DNA of 64,000 bases from DATBGO01 sp036558005 (GTDB taxonomy: Bacteria > Actinomycetota > Actinomycetes > Streptosporangiales > Streptosporangiaceae). Below, piece by piece: positions 14,559-23,074 of the stretch. Both the position numbers and the translations under genes were made by a program. The first letter of the stretch is position 1. Each line of letters starts with the position of its first letter. A model generated the notes under the pieces. That model searched no databases and was not told where the DNA came from. It saw only the letters and a list, made by a program, of their open reading frames with translations. Location of the stretch: the NCBI GenBank assembly GCA_036558005.1, contig DATBGO010000144.1:1-64000 (forward strand), given 5' to 3'.

Positions 14559-17051
14559 TTGAAAATGATCATTGACCAGGTCCGCAGTAATTTCGAGGAG
14601 CCGAACAGTTTTGTCGGCCGCCAGCGCGAACTCGACGAGTTGTGCCGGTTCGTGCCGTCGATCCGTGCCCTGACACTGTGCGGTTCTGGCGGCATCGGCA
14701 AGACGCGGCTGGCCCTGCGGGTCCTGGCCGGGCTGGCCGATGACTTCGCCGACGGCGTCTGGTTCATCGAGCTGGCCGACCTGCGCCAGCCTGACCTGGT
14801 CGCGTCGCGTGTGGCGGCCGTCATCGGGGTGGAGGAAGAACCCGGCCGCCCGATGCTGGAGACGCTGGCCGACGCCCTCAGGCCGCGCCAGCTGCTGCTC
14901 GCGCTGGACAACTGCGAGCACCTGATCGACTCTTGCGCGCGCCTGTGCCAGCGGCTGCTGGCCAGCTCGCAGGGCCTGCGCGTGCTGGCCACCAGCCGCG
15001 AGCCGCTGCGGGTGGCGGCCGAGACCGTCTGGCAGGTGCCGCCGCTGTCCCTGCCCCGGGCCGACAACGGCGATGCGCCCGAGGAGCTGGGGCAGTACGA
15101 GGCCATTCGTCTGTTCTGCGACCGGGCCGAGGCGTCGCATCCTGGCTTCGCGCGGGGGCCGGCCAACCTGCCGGCCATCGCCGCGCTATGCCGGGCCCTG
15201 GACGGCGTGCCGCTGGCGATCGAGCTCGCGGCCGCCTGGGTCCGGGTGCTGACCGTGGAGCAGATCGTGGCCCGGCTCGACGACCGCTTCCGGTTGCTGA
15301 CCAGCGGCGATCGTACCGCCCCGCCTCGTCAGCGCACGCTGCGCGCGGCGATCGACTGGAGCTATGACCTGCTGGGCAGCCGGGAGCAGCTGTTGCTGCG
15401 CCGGCTGTCGGTGTTCGCGGGCTGGTCCCTGGAGATGGCCGAGCAGCTCTGCTCCGGCGACGACCTGCCCGCCCACGATGTGCTCGACCTGCTGGCCACC
15501 CTGGCCGACAAATCCCTGGTCGTGGTCGATGCCGAGACCCGCGGTCAGGCCAGGTACCGGATGCTCGACACGATCAGGGAGTACGCGGCCTCCCGGCTGG
15601 CCGAAGCGGGCGAGACCGCGATGATGCAGCAGCGGCTGCGTGACTACTCGATCGGCGAGACCGAGCATCTCTCCCGGATGGGCATGGCGCTGATCGAGGC
15701 GCCATGGTCGGCCCGGGTCGAGGCCTTCCGCCGGTTCGACGCCGACGTCGCCAACCTGCGGCAGGTGCTGAGCTGGTGCCTGGCCGAGGGTGACGCGGAA
15801 AACGGGATGCGTATCTGCACGGCCATGCGGCCGGTGTGGATCGTCCGCGGCTCCTTCGCCGAGGGCGCCGAATGGCTCGACTCCTTCCTCGCCCTGAGCG
15901 GCACGTCGGTGCCCGCCGCGGTCCGGGGCCCCGCGCTGGTCGGGCGGGCCCAGCTGGCCCTGGCCAATGACCCCGTGGGCGCGCGGGCCCGCGCGCTGGA
16001 GGGGCTTGAGCTCTGCCGGGAGGCGGGCCAGGATTCCTGGACCGCGGCCGGGCTCAACCTGCTCACCGAGGCCGCGCTGCACGCCGGGAACACCGACGAG
16101 GCCGCGGCCCACGCGGACAGCGCGCTCGCGGTGGCCAGGGAGGCGGGCGACCGGTGGAACGAGGGCTACGCGCTCGGCACCAAGGCGGCGGTGGCCGCGC
16201 TGCGCGGTGACCTGCCCGAGGCGCAGCAGCTCGCGGAGTCCGCGCTCGAGATCATGCGCGACATCGATCAGCAGTGGGGAGCGGCCAGGACGCTGATGGG
16301 CCTGGCCGACCTGGCCCGGCTGCGCCGCGACCCGGGCGGTGCCCAGCTGCGGTACGAGCAGGCTCTGGTCATCCTGCGCGAGGTCAACGCCAGGCCGGAG
16401 ATCGCGCGGTGCCTGGCCGGGCTGGGCCGGATCGCGATGGACCAGGGAGATGTCGCGCTCGGCCGGCAGCATCTGACCGAAAGCATCAAGGTGAGCCGCT
16501 TCACCGGCAGCCGCATCGGCGTGATCCGCGGGCTCGAGGCCTTCGCCACCCTCGCGATCCGTGAGCAGCGGCCGGACCGGGCGGTGCAGCTGGCCGCGGC
16601 GGCCGCCGCGCTGCGCGAGCAGGCGCACCTGCCGTCGCTGTCCGGCACCCGGACCGAGCGCTACCTCACCGCGGCGCGCGGCCTCGGGCAGGAAACGATC
16701 ACGCAGCTGTGGGAGCAGGGATCCGCCCTGGATGCCAGCGCCGCGGTCGACCTGGCCCTGACCATGCCGGACGACGCCGACGCCGGGGCCGGCGAGGCCT
16801 CCGGCCCGCGGTCCCGGCCCGGCACCAGGGCGCCGGCCCCCGGCGGACTGACCCCGCGGGAGCTGGAGATCGTCGCCCTGATCGCCGAGGGGCACAGCAA
16901 CCGGGCCATCGGCGAGAAGCTGGTCATCAGCCCCGCGACCGCCGCCCGGCACGTGGCCAACATCCTGCTGAAGCTGGGCTTCAGCTCGCGGGCCCAGGTC
17001 GCGGCGTGGGCGACGCGGGAAAGCCGCAACGGCGGCCCGCCGGCGGGCTAG
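14559..17051 (+). CDS. AfsR/LuxR-type ATPase transcriptional regulator
   Basis: An 830-residue STAND-type regulator. EPNSFVGRQRELDEL leads to an NB-ARC-like ATPase with Walker A GSGGIGKTRLAL (about residues 45-55), Walker B LLLALDNCEHL and the sensor ATSREPLR. A winged-helix part (LLRRLSVFAGW) follows, then TPR-like helical repeats over about residues 430-680. The C-terminus is a LuxR HTH (LTPRELEIVALIAEGHSNRAIG, about 765-825). Such proteins integrate an unknown ligand with ATP binding and often activate secondary metabolism. The start is TTG at 14559 or ATG at 14565, with no clear Shine-Dalgarno. It is closely related to the gene at 41998, and domain order is the same. Confidence 0.9.
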   Translation: MKMIIDQVRSNFEEPNSFVGRQRELDELCRFVPSIRALTLCGSGGIGKTRLALRVLAGLADDFADGVWFIELADLRQPDLVASRVAAVIGVEEEPGRPMLETLADALRPRQLLLALDNCEHLIDSCARLCQRLLASSQGLRVLATSREPLRVAAETVWQVPPLSLPRADNGDAPEELGQYEAIRLFCDRAEASHPGFARGPANLPAIAALCRALDGVPLAIELAAAWVRVLTVEQIVARLDDRFRLLTSGDRTAPPRQRTLRAAIDWSYDLLGSREQLLLRRLSVFAGWSLEMAEQLCSGDDLPAHDVLDLLATLADKSLVVVDAETRGQARYRMLDTIREYAASRLAEAGETAMMQQRLRDYSIGETEHLSRMGMALIEAPWSARVEAFRRFDADVANLRQVLSWCLAEGDAENGMRICTAMRPVWIVRGSFAEGAEWLDSFLALSGTSVPAAVRGPALVGRAQLALANDPVGARARALEGLELCREAGQDSWTAAGLNLLTEAALHAGNTDEAAAHADSALAVAREAGDRWNEGYALGTKAAVAALRGDLPEAQQLAESALEIMRDIDQQWGAARTLMGLADLARLRRDPGGAQLRYEQALVILREVNARPEIARCLAGLGRIAMDQGDVALGRQHLTESIKVSRFTGSRIGVIRGLEAFATLAIREQRPDRAVQLAAAAAALREQAHLPSLSGTRTERYLTAARGLGQETITQLWEQGSALDASAAVDLALTMPDDADAGAGEASGPRSRPGTRAPAPGGLTPRELEIVALIAEGHSNRAIGEKLVISPATAARHVANILLKLGFSSRAQVAAWATRESRNGGPPAG

Positions 17052-17063
17052 GCCGGGGCTGGG

Positions 17064-18011
17064 TCACGACGGGGTGCCGAACAGCGCGCTGACCGACTCG
17101 CCCTCGTGGATGCGGCGGATGGCCTCGGCCAGCGCGGGTGCCAGCGAGATCACGTGAAGCTTGGGGTCGCGCTCGGCCTCGGGGATCGGCACCGTGTTGG
17201 TGCACACGACCTCGATCACCTCCGGCTGGGACGCGATCCGCTTCAGCGCGCCGTCGCGGAACAGCCCGTGGGTGCACGCGATCCGCACCGACCGGGCGCC
17301 GCGCTCACGCAGCCGCTCGAGCAGCTCCAGGATCGTGGTGCCCCGGGCGACCTCGTCGTCCAGGACGATAACGTCCCGGCCGGCCACGTCGCCGATGATC
17401 GAGCTGATCGTGACGCTCGAGTCGCTGTGCCGCTCCTTGGCGCCCGCCGCGACCGGAAGGTCGAGCATCCGGGCGAGGACCGAGGCCGCCTTGGCGTTGC
17501 CCAGGTCCGGCGAGACCACGACCGCGTGGGCGGTGTCCGCGCCCTCGAAATGATCCGCGATCTCACGCAGCGCGTGCAGGTGGTCCACCGGGACCGAGAA
17601 GAACCCGTGCACCTGGGGCGCGTGCAGGGTCATCGTGAGCACGCGGCTCGCGCCGGCCGTGACCAGCAGGTCGGCGACCAGGCGCCCGCCGATCGACACC
17701 CGCGGCATGGCCTTCTTGTCCGACCGGGCGTACGCGTAGTGCGGGATCACCGCGGTGACCCGCGCCGCCGAGGCACCCCGGGCGGCGTCGAGCATCAGCA
17801 GCAGCTCGACGAGATGCTCTTGCACCGGCGCGCTCAGCGGCTGGATCAGGAACACGTCCCGTTCCCGGCAGTTCGACTGGAGCTGGACTTCGAGGCAGTC
17901 GTTGGCGAAGCGGCGCAGCCGCACCGGGTGCAGCACCACGCCCAGCTGATCACATATCTCGGCCGCCAGGTCAGGATGGGCGCTGCCGCTGAAGACCGCG
18001 ATTTCCCGCAC
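17064..18011 (-). CDS. prs: Ribose-phosphate pyrophosphokinase (PRPP synthetase) paralogue
   Basis: A 315-residue Prs-family protein, standard length, making PRPP and AMP from ribose-5-phosphate and ATP. Recognisable blocks are FSGSAHPDLA, the NCRERDVFLIQ segment, PHYAYARSDKKAMPR, HAPQVHGFFSVPVDHL and the flexible-loop K-E-R. The PRPP-binding motif is unusual: VLDDEVARGTT rather than VDDxxDTGGT, so the distal Asp and one Gly are gone. It may be a secondary enzyme with altered kinetics rather than the housekeeping Prs. It is the last gene of the adk-glycerate kinase-prs operon, 48 bp after the kinase gene. Confidence 0.88.
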   Translation of the reverse strand: MREIAVFSGSAHPDLAAEICDQLGVVLHPVRLRRFANDCLEVQLQSNCRERDVFLIQPLSAPVQEHLVELLLMLDAARGASAARVTAVIPHYAYARSDKKAMPRVSIGGRLVADLLVTAGASRVLTMTLHAPQVHGFFSVPVDHLHALREIADHFEGADTAHAVVVSPDLGNAKAASVLARMLDLPVAAGAKERHSDSSVTISSIIGDVAGRDVIVLDDEVARGTTILELLERLRERGARSVRIACTHGLFRDGALKRIASQPEVIEVVCTNTVPIPEAERDPKLHVISLAPALAEAIRRIHEGESVSALFGTPS

Positions 18012-18059
18012 GGGCCAAGGTTAAAGCCTCAGCCAGCGGCCTGGCCGGCCACCGGGTGG

Positions 18060-19154
18060 TCAGGCCCCGGCGGTCAGGCCGCGGGCCAGGTGCTCGCCAG
18101 CCGCCCGCAGCCAGCGTTCCGGGCTGGCCATGGCCGCGTCGTTGCCACCCGCCAGCGCGGCCAGCGCCACCGCCGTGACCCCGGGCGGCGGGTCGTCGGC
18201 GACCTGCCCGGCCACGATCACCGCGGGAACGCCCGCCCGCGCCGCCGCGGCCAGCACACTGCCGGCCACCTTGCCGTCCGCGGACGTGGCGTCGTACCGC
18301 CCCTCGCCGGTCAGCACCAGGTCGGCGCCGTCCAGCTGCCGGCCCAGGCCCACGATCCGGCTCACCTCCTCGGCCCCCGGCCTGATCTGCGCGCCCCAGG
18401 CCGCGGCCAGGCCGTAGCCGGTGCCGCCGGCGGCGCCACTGCCCGGGGCTCCGGGGTCGCCGCCCAGCGCGGCCGCGAGGCGGCCGAGGCCGGCCTCGAG
18501 CACGGCGATCTGCGCGGCGTCGGCGCCCTTCTGCGGACCGAACACCGCGGCGGCGCCGTGCGGGCCGAGCAGCGGGGCTCGCACGTCGGTCAGGCAGGCC
18601 ACGCCGCCCGGCGGCGGAGGCCGGAGCCCGGTCAGGTCGGCCGAGACGAGAGCGCCGAGCGCTCCCCCGCCCGGCGAGATCTCCTGGCCGGCGGCGTCGA
18701 GGAAGCGGGCCCCGAGCGCGGCCAGGGCCCCGCTGCCGCCGTCGGTCGACGCCGAGCCGCCCAGCGCGATCACGATCCGGCGGACGCCCGCGTCCAGCGC
18801 GTCGGCGATCAGCTCGCCGGTGCCTGTGGTCTGGGCGCCGAGCGGATCGAGCGCGGTCATCAGCGGCAGCCCGCTGCCCTGGGCGAGCTCGATGTACCCG
18901 GTCCCGTCGGGAAGCTCCAGCCAGCGCGCGCTGACCTGCGTTCCGGCCGGGCCGGTGACGGGCACCCGGTGCCAGCGCGCGTTCCCGACGGCCGCGGCGA
19001 GCACCTCGAGCGTGCCCTCGCCGCCGTCGGCGAGCGGGACGCGGGCCACGTCGTCGCCGGGGCGCGCGTCACGCCAGCCCGCGGCGAGGGCCGCCGCTGC
19101 CTCTGCGGCGCCGATGCTGCCCTTGAACGAATCGGGCGCGACCACAATCCGCAT
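18060..19154 (-). CDS. glxK: Glycerate kinase (type II, GarK/GlxK family)
   Basis: A 364-residue kinase that phosphorylates D-glycerate, usually to 2-phosphoglycerate. The N-terminus MRIVVAPDSFKGSIGAAEAA is diagnostic. VPLADGGEGTLE, ALGGSASTDGGSGAL and VLTGEGRYDATSADGKV are the other family blocks. The start is the ATG at 19154, five bases after the adenylate kinase stop; the longer frame to 19454 runs into adk. The operon links glycerate salvage with nucleotide-sugar phosphate metabolism, though the common substrate flow is not obvious from sequence alone. Confidence 0.92.
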   Translation of the reverse strand: MRIVVAPDSFKGSIGAAEAAAALAAGWRDARPGDDVARVPLADGGEGTLEVLAAAVGNARWHRVPVTGPAGTQVSARWLELPDGTGYIELAQGSGLPLMTALDPLGAQTTGTGELIADALDAGVRRIVIALGGSASTDGGSGALAALGARFLDAAGQEISPGGGALGALVSADLTGLRPPPPGGVACLTDVRAPLLGPHGAAAVFGPQKGADAAQIAVLEAGLGRLAAALGGDPGAPGSGAAGGTGYGLAAAWGAQIRPGAEEVSRIVGLGRQLDGADLVLTGEGRYDATSADGKVAGSVLAAAARAGVPAVIVAGQVADDPPPGVTAVALAALAGGNDAAMASPERWLRAAGEHLARGLTAGA

Positions 19155-19159
19155 CGGCG

Positions 19160-19828
19160 TCAGCTGGCCTCCTGCTGCTGCGGCGGGTGGTAGGGCGGCA
19201 GGCCGAGGCGGGTCCTGATGACCTGCTGGACCTCCTCCTTGTCCGGCCGGGCATCGACGGTGACCACGTACTCCTTGCGGCGGAAGATATCCAGCACCGG
19301 ATTGGTCTTCTGGTGATAGTCGCGGAGCCGGACGGCCAGGGCTTCCTCGGTGTCGTCCTCCCTGGTCACCAGCTCGCCGCCGCAGGCATCGCACTTGCCG
19401 GCGACCTGGGGGCTGCTGGCCAGCAGGTTGTAGTCCAGCCCGCAGCCCGAGCACAGCCGCCGGGCCAGCACCCGGCGGCGGACCTCGCTGTCGGGCATGT
19501 CGAGATGGATGACCCCGTCGATGTCGTAGCTCTCCAGGAAGAACTCGGCCTGGCGCTCGTTGCGGGGGAACCCGTCGATGATGAAGCCGTAGTTCCAGTC
19601 GTGCTCGGTCAGACGGTCGCGGACGACGCCCTCGACCAGGTCGTCGCCCACCAGCTCACCCTGGGCCATGGTGCGCCGGACCTGGGCCCCCAGCTTGGTG
19701 TGATGCTGCACGTTCCACCGGAAGATGTCCCCGACGCTGATGTGCACCAAGTCCAGATCGGCCGCGAGCATCGCGCTTTGCGTGCCCTTGCCGCTGCCCT
19801 GCACGCCCATGATGACGTATTTCCGCAT
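19160..19828 (-). CDS. adk: Adenylate kinase with zinc-type lid (paralogue)
   Basis: A 222-residue nucleoside monophosphate kinase catalysing AMP + ATP = 2 ADP. The P-loop is GVQGSGKGTQ, followed by VGDIFRWN, the AMP-site IIDGFPRNERQAEFF and a long lid. The lid has two Cys pairs (CSGCG and CDACG), as in zinc-binding adenylate kinases. It ends in a Gln-rich tail. The start is the ATG at 19828; the frame extends six codons further. As first gene of the operon it would remove the AMP released by the downstream Prs. It is probably not the housekeeping adk, which normally lies in the ribosomal protein cluster beside secY and map. Confidence 0.88.
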   Translation of the reverse strand: MRKYVIMGVQGSGKGTQSAMLAADLDLVHISVGDIFRWNVQHHTKLGAQVRRTMAQGELVGDDLVEGVVRDRLTEHDWNYGFIIDGFPRNERQAEFFLESYDIDGVIHLDMPDSEVRRRVLARRLCSGCGLDYNLLASSPQVAGKCDACGGELVTREDDTEEALAVRLRDYHQKTNPVLDIFRRKEYVVTVDARPDKEEVQQVIRTRLGLPPYHPPQQQEAS

Positions 19829-19883
19829 GACGCCACCTTGGCACACGGCCGCGGCCGCCGCGCGGCCTCAGGGCCGGTGCAAA

Positions 19884-20225
19884 CTAGCTGATTGGCTGGC
19901 CGACATTCTCCGGGCGCAGCGCGAACCGGCGCTCGCACCACCGGCGCAGCTTGGGATCCAGCGACACCCGGATCAGCGGCCAATCTTCGATCAGCAACCG
20001 GGCGTTGAGAAAACGCGCCACGTCGTTGCGCCTGCCCTGGGTCAGCACGATGCCGTACATGCTGCGGCGGATGCTGGCGTCGGACACGTCGAACTCCCGC
20101 ATGCCCGGCCACGACAGGTGCCTGGGCAGGACGATGACTCCCTTGACCGGCCCGCGCAATTCCTCAAGCCGCTGCGGCATGCGCCCAGCGAGCCCGCGTC
20201 CGGAAAGCAGTTCCGCAAGAGACAT
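19884..20225 (-). CDS. Conserved hypothetical protein
   Basis: A 113-residue soluble basic protein that I do not assign to a family. It has an N-terminal helix (MSLAELLSGRGLAGRMPQRL), a beta segment GPVKGVIVLPRHLSWPG, and a C-terminal half rich in Arg and Trp (LRRWCERRFALRPENV). No membrane segment or catalytic motif is visible. Codon bias is typical of real genes here. It lies upstream of the adk operon on the same strand with a 55 bp gap, so it might be co-transcribed. Confidence 0.65.
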   Translation of the reverse strand: MSLAELLSGRGLAGRMPQRLEELRGPVKGVIVLPRHLSWPGMREFDVSDASIRRSMYGIVLTQGRRNDVARFLNARLLIEDWPLIRVSLDPKLRRWCERRFALRPENVGQPIS

Positions 20226-20373
20226 GGCTCTGATTATCGCCGACCGGGCCCCCCGGTCTAGTAGTGACTCGCGGGCAGTGCCCGGTTACGCAGAGCATTC
20301 TAATGCTCACGGCCGGGCCGCCGGGGGCAAATCCTGTTGCCGCTGGCGCGGCCGCCCGGAGATGCTGGGGATC

Positions 20374-20907
20374 ATGAAACGCCCGCCGGAGGTCCTCACC
20401 CACGGGCCGGTGACCCTGCGGCGCTGGCGTGCGGCCGACACCGCGACCGTCACCGACCTGGTCCTGCGATCACAGCCACACCTGCGGCCGTGGCTGGCGT
20501 GGGCGGAGGACTACGGCCCCCAGGACGCCGCGCAGTTCATCGAGCAGTGCGAACAGGACTGGAACTCCGGGGCCGCGTTCAGCTACGCCATCACCTCAGG
20601 CGGGACCGCGGTGGGCGGCTGCGGGCTGATGGCCAGGATCGGGCCGGGCGGCCTGGAGATCGGCTACTGGGTGGATGCCGCGTACCTGCGCCAGGGGTTC
20701 GCCACCGCGGCCGCCGCGGCGCTCGTCGAGGCCGCGTTCGCCCTGCCCAGGATCGATCGCGTGGAGATCGTGCACGACGAGGCGAACGTCGCGAGCAGCG
20801 GGGTGCCGCGCAAGCTCGGCTTTGCCGAGGCGGAGCGGCGGCCGAACGACGGCCCGCACACCCCCGGGGAGTCCGGCGTCGACGTCGTGTGGCGGATGAC
20901 ACGGTAA
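20374..20907 (+). CDS. GNAT family N-acetyltransferase (RimJ/RimL type)
   Basis: A 177-residue acetyltransferase. GPVTLRRWRAAD opens the domain, and the acetyl-CoA pyrophosphate loop is in IGYWVDAAYLRQGFATAAAAALVEAAF. IVHDEANVASSGVPRKLGF is the usual beta6/beta7 region. RimJ/RimL-like members acetylate N-terminal amines of proteins or small amines; the substrate here is unknown. The start could be the ATG at 20374 or 20362; the long upstream frame overlaps the divergent hypothetical gene and is not real. Confidence 0.88.
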   Translation: MKRPPEVLTHGPVTLRRWRAADTATVTDLVLRSQPHLRPWLAWAEDYGPQDAAQFIEQCEQDWNSGAAFSYAITSGGTAVGGCGLMARIGPGGLEIGYWVDAAYLRQGFATAAAAALVEAAFALPRIDRVEIVHDEANVASSGVPRKLGFAEAERRPNDGPHTPGESGVDVVWRMTR

Positions 20908-20969
20908 GTACGCGGAAGACCTGACATCCACGGCATCACGAGGCTGCCGCGCGGCGTTAGGCTCTGTTC

Positions 20970-21404
20970 ATGTCCAGCGTTCCGGCGAAGCCGCGGTGGC
21001 ACTTCCTGTTCACCCCCAAGTGGCTGGGCTGGCATCTGTTCACCGTGCTGGCGGTGCTGGGCATGCTCTGGCTGGGTAGCTGGCAGTTCCACCGGGCCGA
21101 ATCGGGCAACGCCCTGAGCTGGGCCTATACCTTCGAGTGGCCGATATTTGCCATCTTTGGGCTGGTCTTCTGGGCGAAGACGGTCCGGGACGAGTTCAAG
21201 CCGCCTGCCGACCCGGGAACGGCCGACGTGCCGCTGCCACCCGCCGTCGGTGCGCGGGCCGGGGACGGCGCCAGCTCCGTTAGCCAGGCTGGCCACGATG
21301 ACGCGCTAGAAGCCGACGACCCGGAGCTTGCGGCCTATAACGCCTACCTGGCCCAGTTGAACGAGCAGGTCAAGGGGCACGGCAGGTGGCATGGCCTGCG
21401 CTAG
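20970..21404 (+). CDS. Small membrane protein with SURF1-like N-terminus
   Basis: A 144-residue protein with two predicted membrane helices (about residues 18-38 and 52-68) and a soluble C-terminal tail rich in Ala, Asp and Glu. The first helix, LGWHLFTVLAVLGMLWLGSW, runs into QFHR, which resembles the conserved start of SURF1 cytochrome oxidase assembly proteins. The large extracytoplasmic SURF1 domain is missing, so it is at best a truncated relative. It is followed after 61 bp by the DUF3817 membrane protein gene, and the pair probably works together. Similar small proteins occur widely in Actinobacteria without assigned function. Confidence 0.75.
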   Translation: MSSVPAKPRWHFLFTPKWLGWHLFTVLAVLGMLWLGSWQFHRAESGNALSWAYTFEWPIFAIFGLVFWAKTVRDEFKPPADPGTADVPLPPAVGARAGDGASSVSQAGHDDALEADDPELAAYNAYLAQLNEQVKGHGRWHGLR

Positions 21405-21465
21405 CCTGCGCACGACGGGGCCGGGCGGCTCCCTGATCAGCTGAAGAAAAAACCGAGGAGGCAGA

Positions 21466-21843
21466 GTGCGTGCAGAGACGCTCGCACGCGCGGTGCGCCG
21501 CTACCGGATCATGGCTTACGTGACCGGTGTGGTGCTGGTGATCCTGTGTTTCGTGGGAATCCCGCTGCAGGTGTTCGCGAACAATCTCTTCGTCGTGAAC
21601 TATGTCGGCACCGCGCACGGGATCCTGTACATCATCTACCTGGGCACCGCGTACTGGATGACGCGGCTGGTCGGGATGAAGCTGGCCAGCCCGCAGACGG
21701 TGCTGGTGCTGCTGGCCGGGACGATCCCGGTGCTCACGTTCGTGGTGGAGCGCTGGGTGACCCGCCAGTACATCAACCCCGCCTTGGCCGCGGCGCGGGC
21801 CGGGACGGGGGCCGCGGTATCGCCGAGCACAGCGACCGGGTGA
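21466..21843 (+). CDS. DUF3817 integral membrane protein
   Basis: A 125-residue protein with three predicted membrane helices: AYVTGVVLVILCFVGIPL, GTAHGILYIIYLGTAYWM, and VLVLLAGTIPVLTFVVERW. The pattern RYRIMAYVTGV and the HG in GTAHGILYI are typical of DUF3817, an actinobacterial family of unknown function. It starts with GTG behind a strong GAGGAGG ribosome binding site. Its stop overlaps the methyltransferase start by GTGA. Confidence 0.9.
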   Translation: MRAETLARAVRRYRIMAYVTGVVLVILCFVGIPLQVFANNLFVVNYVGTAHGILYIIYLGTAYWMTRLVGMKLASPQTVLVLLAGTIPVLTFVVERWVTRQYINPALAAARAGTGAAVSPSTATG

Positions 21844-22460
21844 GCCAGCACTACTTCACCGAGCGCCCGGCTGCGCGCCAGCGCCCGGGCTCCGTGCACG
21901 TCGTGCTGCCCGACCTGCACCTGGAGCTGGAGACCGATGCCGGGGTGTTCTCACCGTCTCGGCTGGATGCGGGCACCCGGCTGCTGCTGGAGACCGCACC
22001 GCCCCCGCCCGCCGCGGGCAACCTGCTTGACCTTGGTTGCGGTTACGGCCCGCTGGCGCTGGTGCTGGCCACCCGCGCCCCCGGCGCTCAGGTCTGGGCC
22101 GTCGACGTGAACCACCGGGCCCTGGAGCTCTGCGCCAGGAACGCGGAACGGGCGGGCCTGCCGAACGTCCGGTGCGTCCCGCCCGATGACGCCCTGGTGC
22201 CCGGCTCGTTCCGGCTCATCTGGTCGAACCCGCCGATCAGGATCGGCAAGACGGCGCTGCACGCGCTGCTCACGGCCTGGCTGGCCCGCCTGGAGCCGGC
22301 CGGGGCCGCCTATCTGGTGGTGCAGCGCCACCTGGGCTCCGACTCGCTGCAACGCTGGCTGGAGGAGTCCGGGTGGCCGGCCAAGCGGATCGCCGCCCGG
22401 GCCGGGTACCGCGTGCTGAGGGTCGGCATGGCGGACCAGGCAGGCGGTGCGGGCGGGTGA
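21840..22460 (+). CDS. RsmC-like class I SAM methyltransferase
   Basis: A 206-residue methyltransferase of the 'small' domain (MTS) family, related to the C-terminal half of RsmC, which methylates a guanine in 16S rRNA. Motif I is LLDLGCGYGPLALVL, an acidic residue ends the second strand (WAVDVN), and motif IV is IWSNPPIRIGK. It starts with GTG overlapping the DUF3817 stop and ends with GTGA overlapping the SpoU-type gene. The next gene is also an RNA methyltransferase, supporting an RNA target, but a single-domain MTS protein could have other substrates. Confidence 0.87.
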   Translation: MSQHYFTERPAARQRPGSVHVVLPDLHLELETDAGVFSPSRLDAGTRLLLETAPPPPAAGNLLDLGCGYGPLALVLATRAPGAQVWAVDVNHRALELCARNAERAGLPNVRCVPPDDALVPGSFRLIWSNPPIRIGKTALHALLTAWLARLEPAGAAYLVVQRHLGSDSLQRWLEESGWPAKRIAARAGYRVLRVGMADQAGGAGG

Positions 22461-23017
22461 CCACGCAGCCGCGGCCCAGGACGCCGGGACCGCGGGCGCT
22501 GGGGCCAACCGAGGTCAAGCGCCTGAACCGGTCCTGGCGCCAGCAGGCCCAGGCCCGGGTGGGGCTGCTGCTCGACTCGGTCAGCCAGCCGTTCAACGTG
22601 GGCTCGATCATCAGGACAGCGGCGGCGTTCGGGGTGGAGCGGGTCTGGCTGTGCGGCGACACCGCCCCGCCGGAGCATCCCCAGGCCCGCAGGACCGCCC
22701 TGGGCACCGGCCGCCTGGTCACGTTCGACCGCGAGCCAGGCAGCGCCGAGGCCGTGGGCGCCGCCCGCGCGGCCGGGCTCCGGGTGGTCGCGATCGAGCT
22801 GGCCCAGGACGCGATCCCGCTGCACGAGGCGCCGCTGGGGGACGATGTCTGCCTGGCCCTGGGCCACGAGGACCGCGGCTGCTCCCCCGCGCTGCTCAGC
22901 GCCGCCGACGTGATCGCCTACATACCGCAGCTGGGCCGGGTGGGCTCGCTGAACGTCGCCGCCGCGGCCGCGATCGCGCTGGCCGAGACACGCCGGAGGG
23001 AGTGGCAGCGCGGCTGA
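22457..23017 (+). CDS. TrmH/SpoU family RNA 2'-O-methyltransferase
   Basis: A 186-residue SPOUT-class enzyme with the deep trefoil-knot signature. Motif 1 is NVGSIIRTAAAFGVERVWL with the catalytic Arg, motif 2 is LALGHEDRGCSP, and motif 3 is LGRVGSLNVAAAAAIAL. Family members methylate a ribose 2'-OH in tRNA or rRNA; this protein lacks the N-terminal extension of 23S rRNA enzymes, so a tRNA target is possible. It starts with GTG inside the end of the RsmC-like gene. Confidence 0.92.
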   Translation: MTTQPRPRTPGPRALGPTEVKRLNRSWRQQAQARVGLLLDSVSQPFNVGSIIRTAAAFGVERVWLCGDTAPPEHPQARRTALGTGRLVTFDREPGSAEAVGAARAAGLRVVAIELAQDAIPLHEAPLGDDVCLALGHEDRGCSPALLSAADVIAYIPQLGRVGSLNVAAAAAIALAETRRREWQRG

Positions 23018-23074
23018 CCGGCTGGCGTGTTGTGGGCAGTGAAGGGGAATGGCGGGGTGGGCTTCTGCATACTG

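Noticed and set aside
18060..19454. A longer glycerate kinase start at 19454
   Set aside because: The added 100 residues overlap adk and are Arg/Gly-rich. The family begins MRIVVAPDSFKG at 19154.
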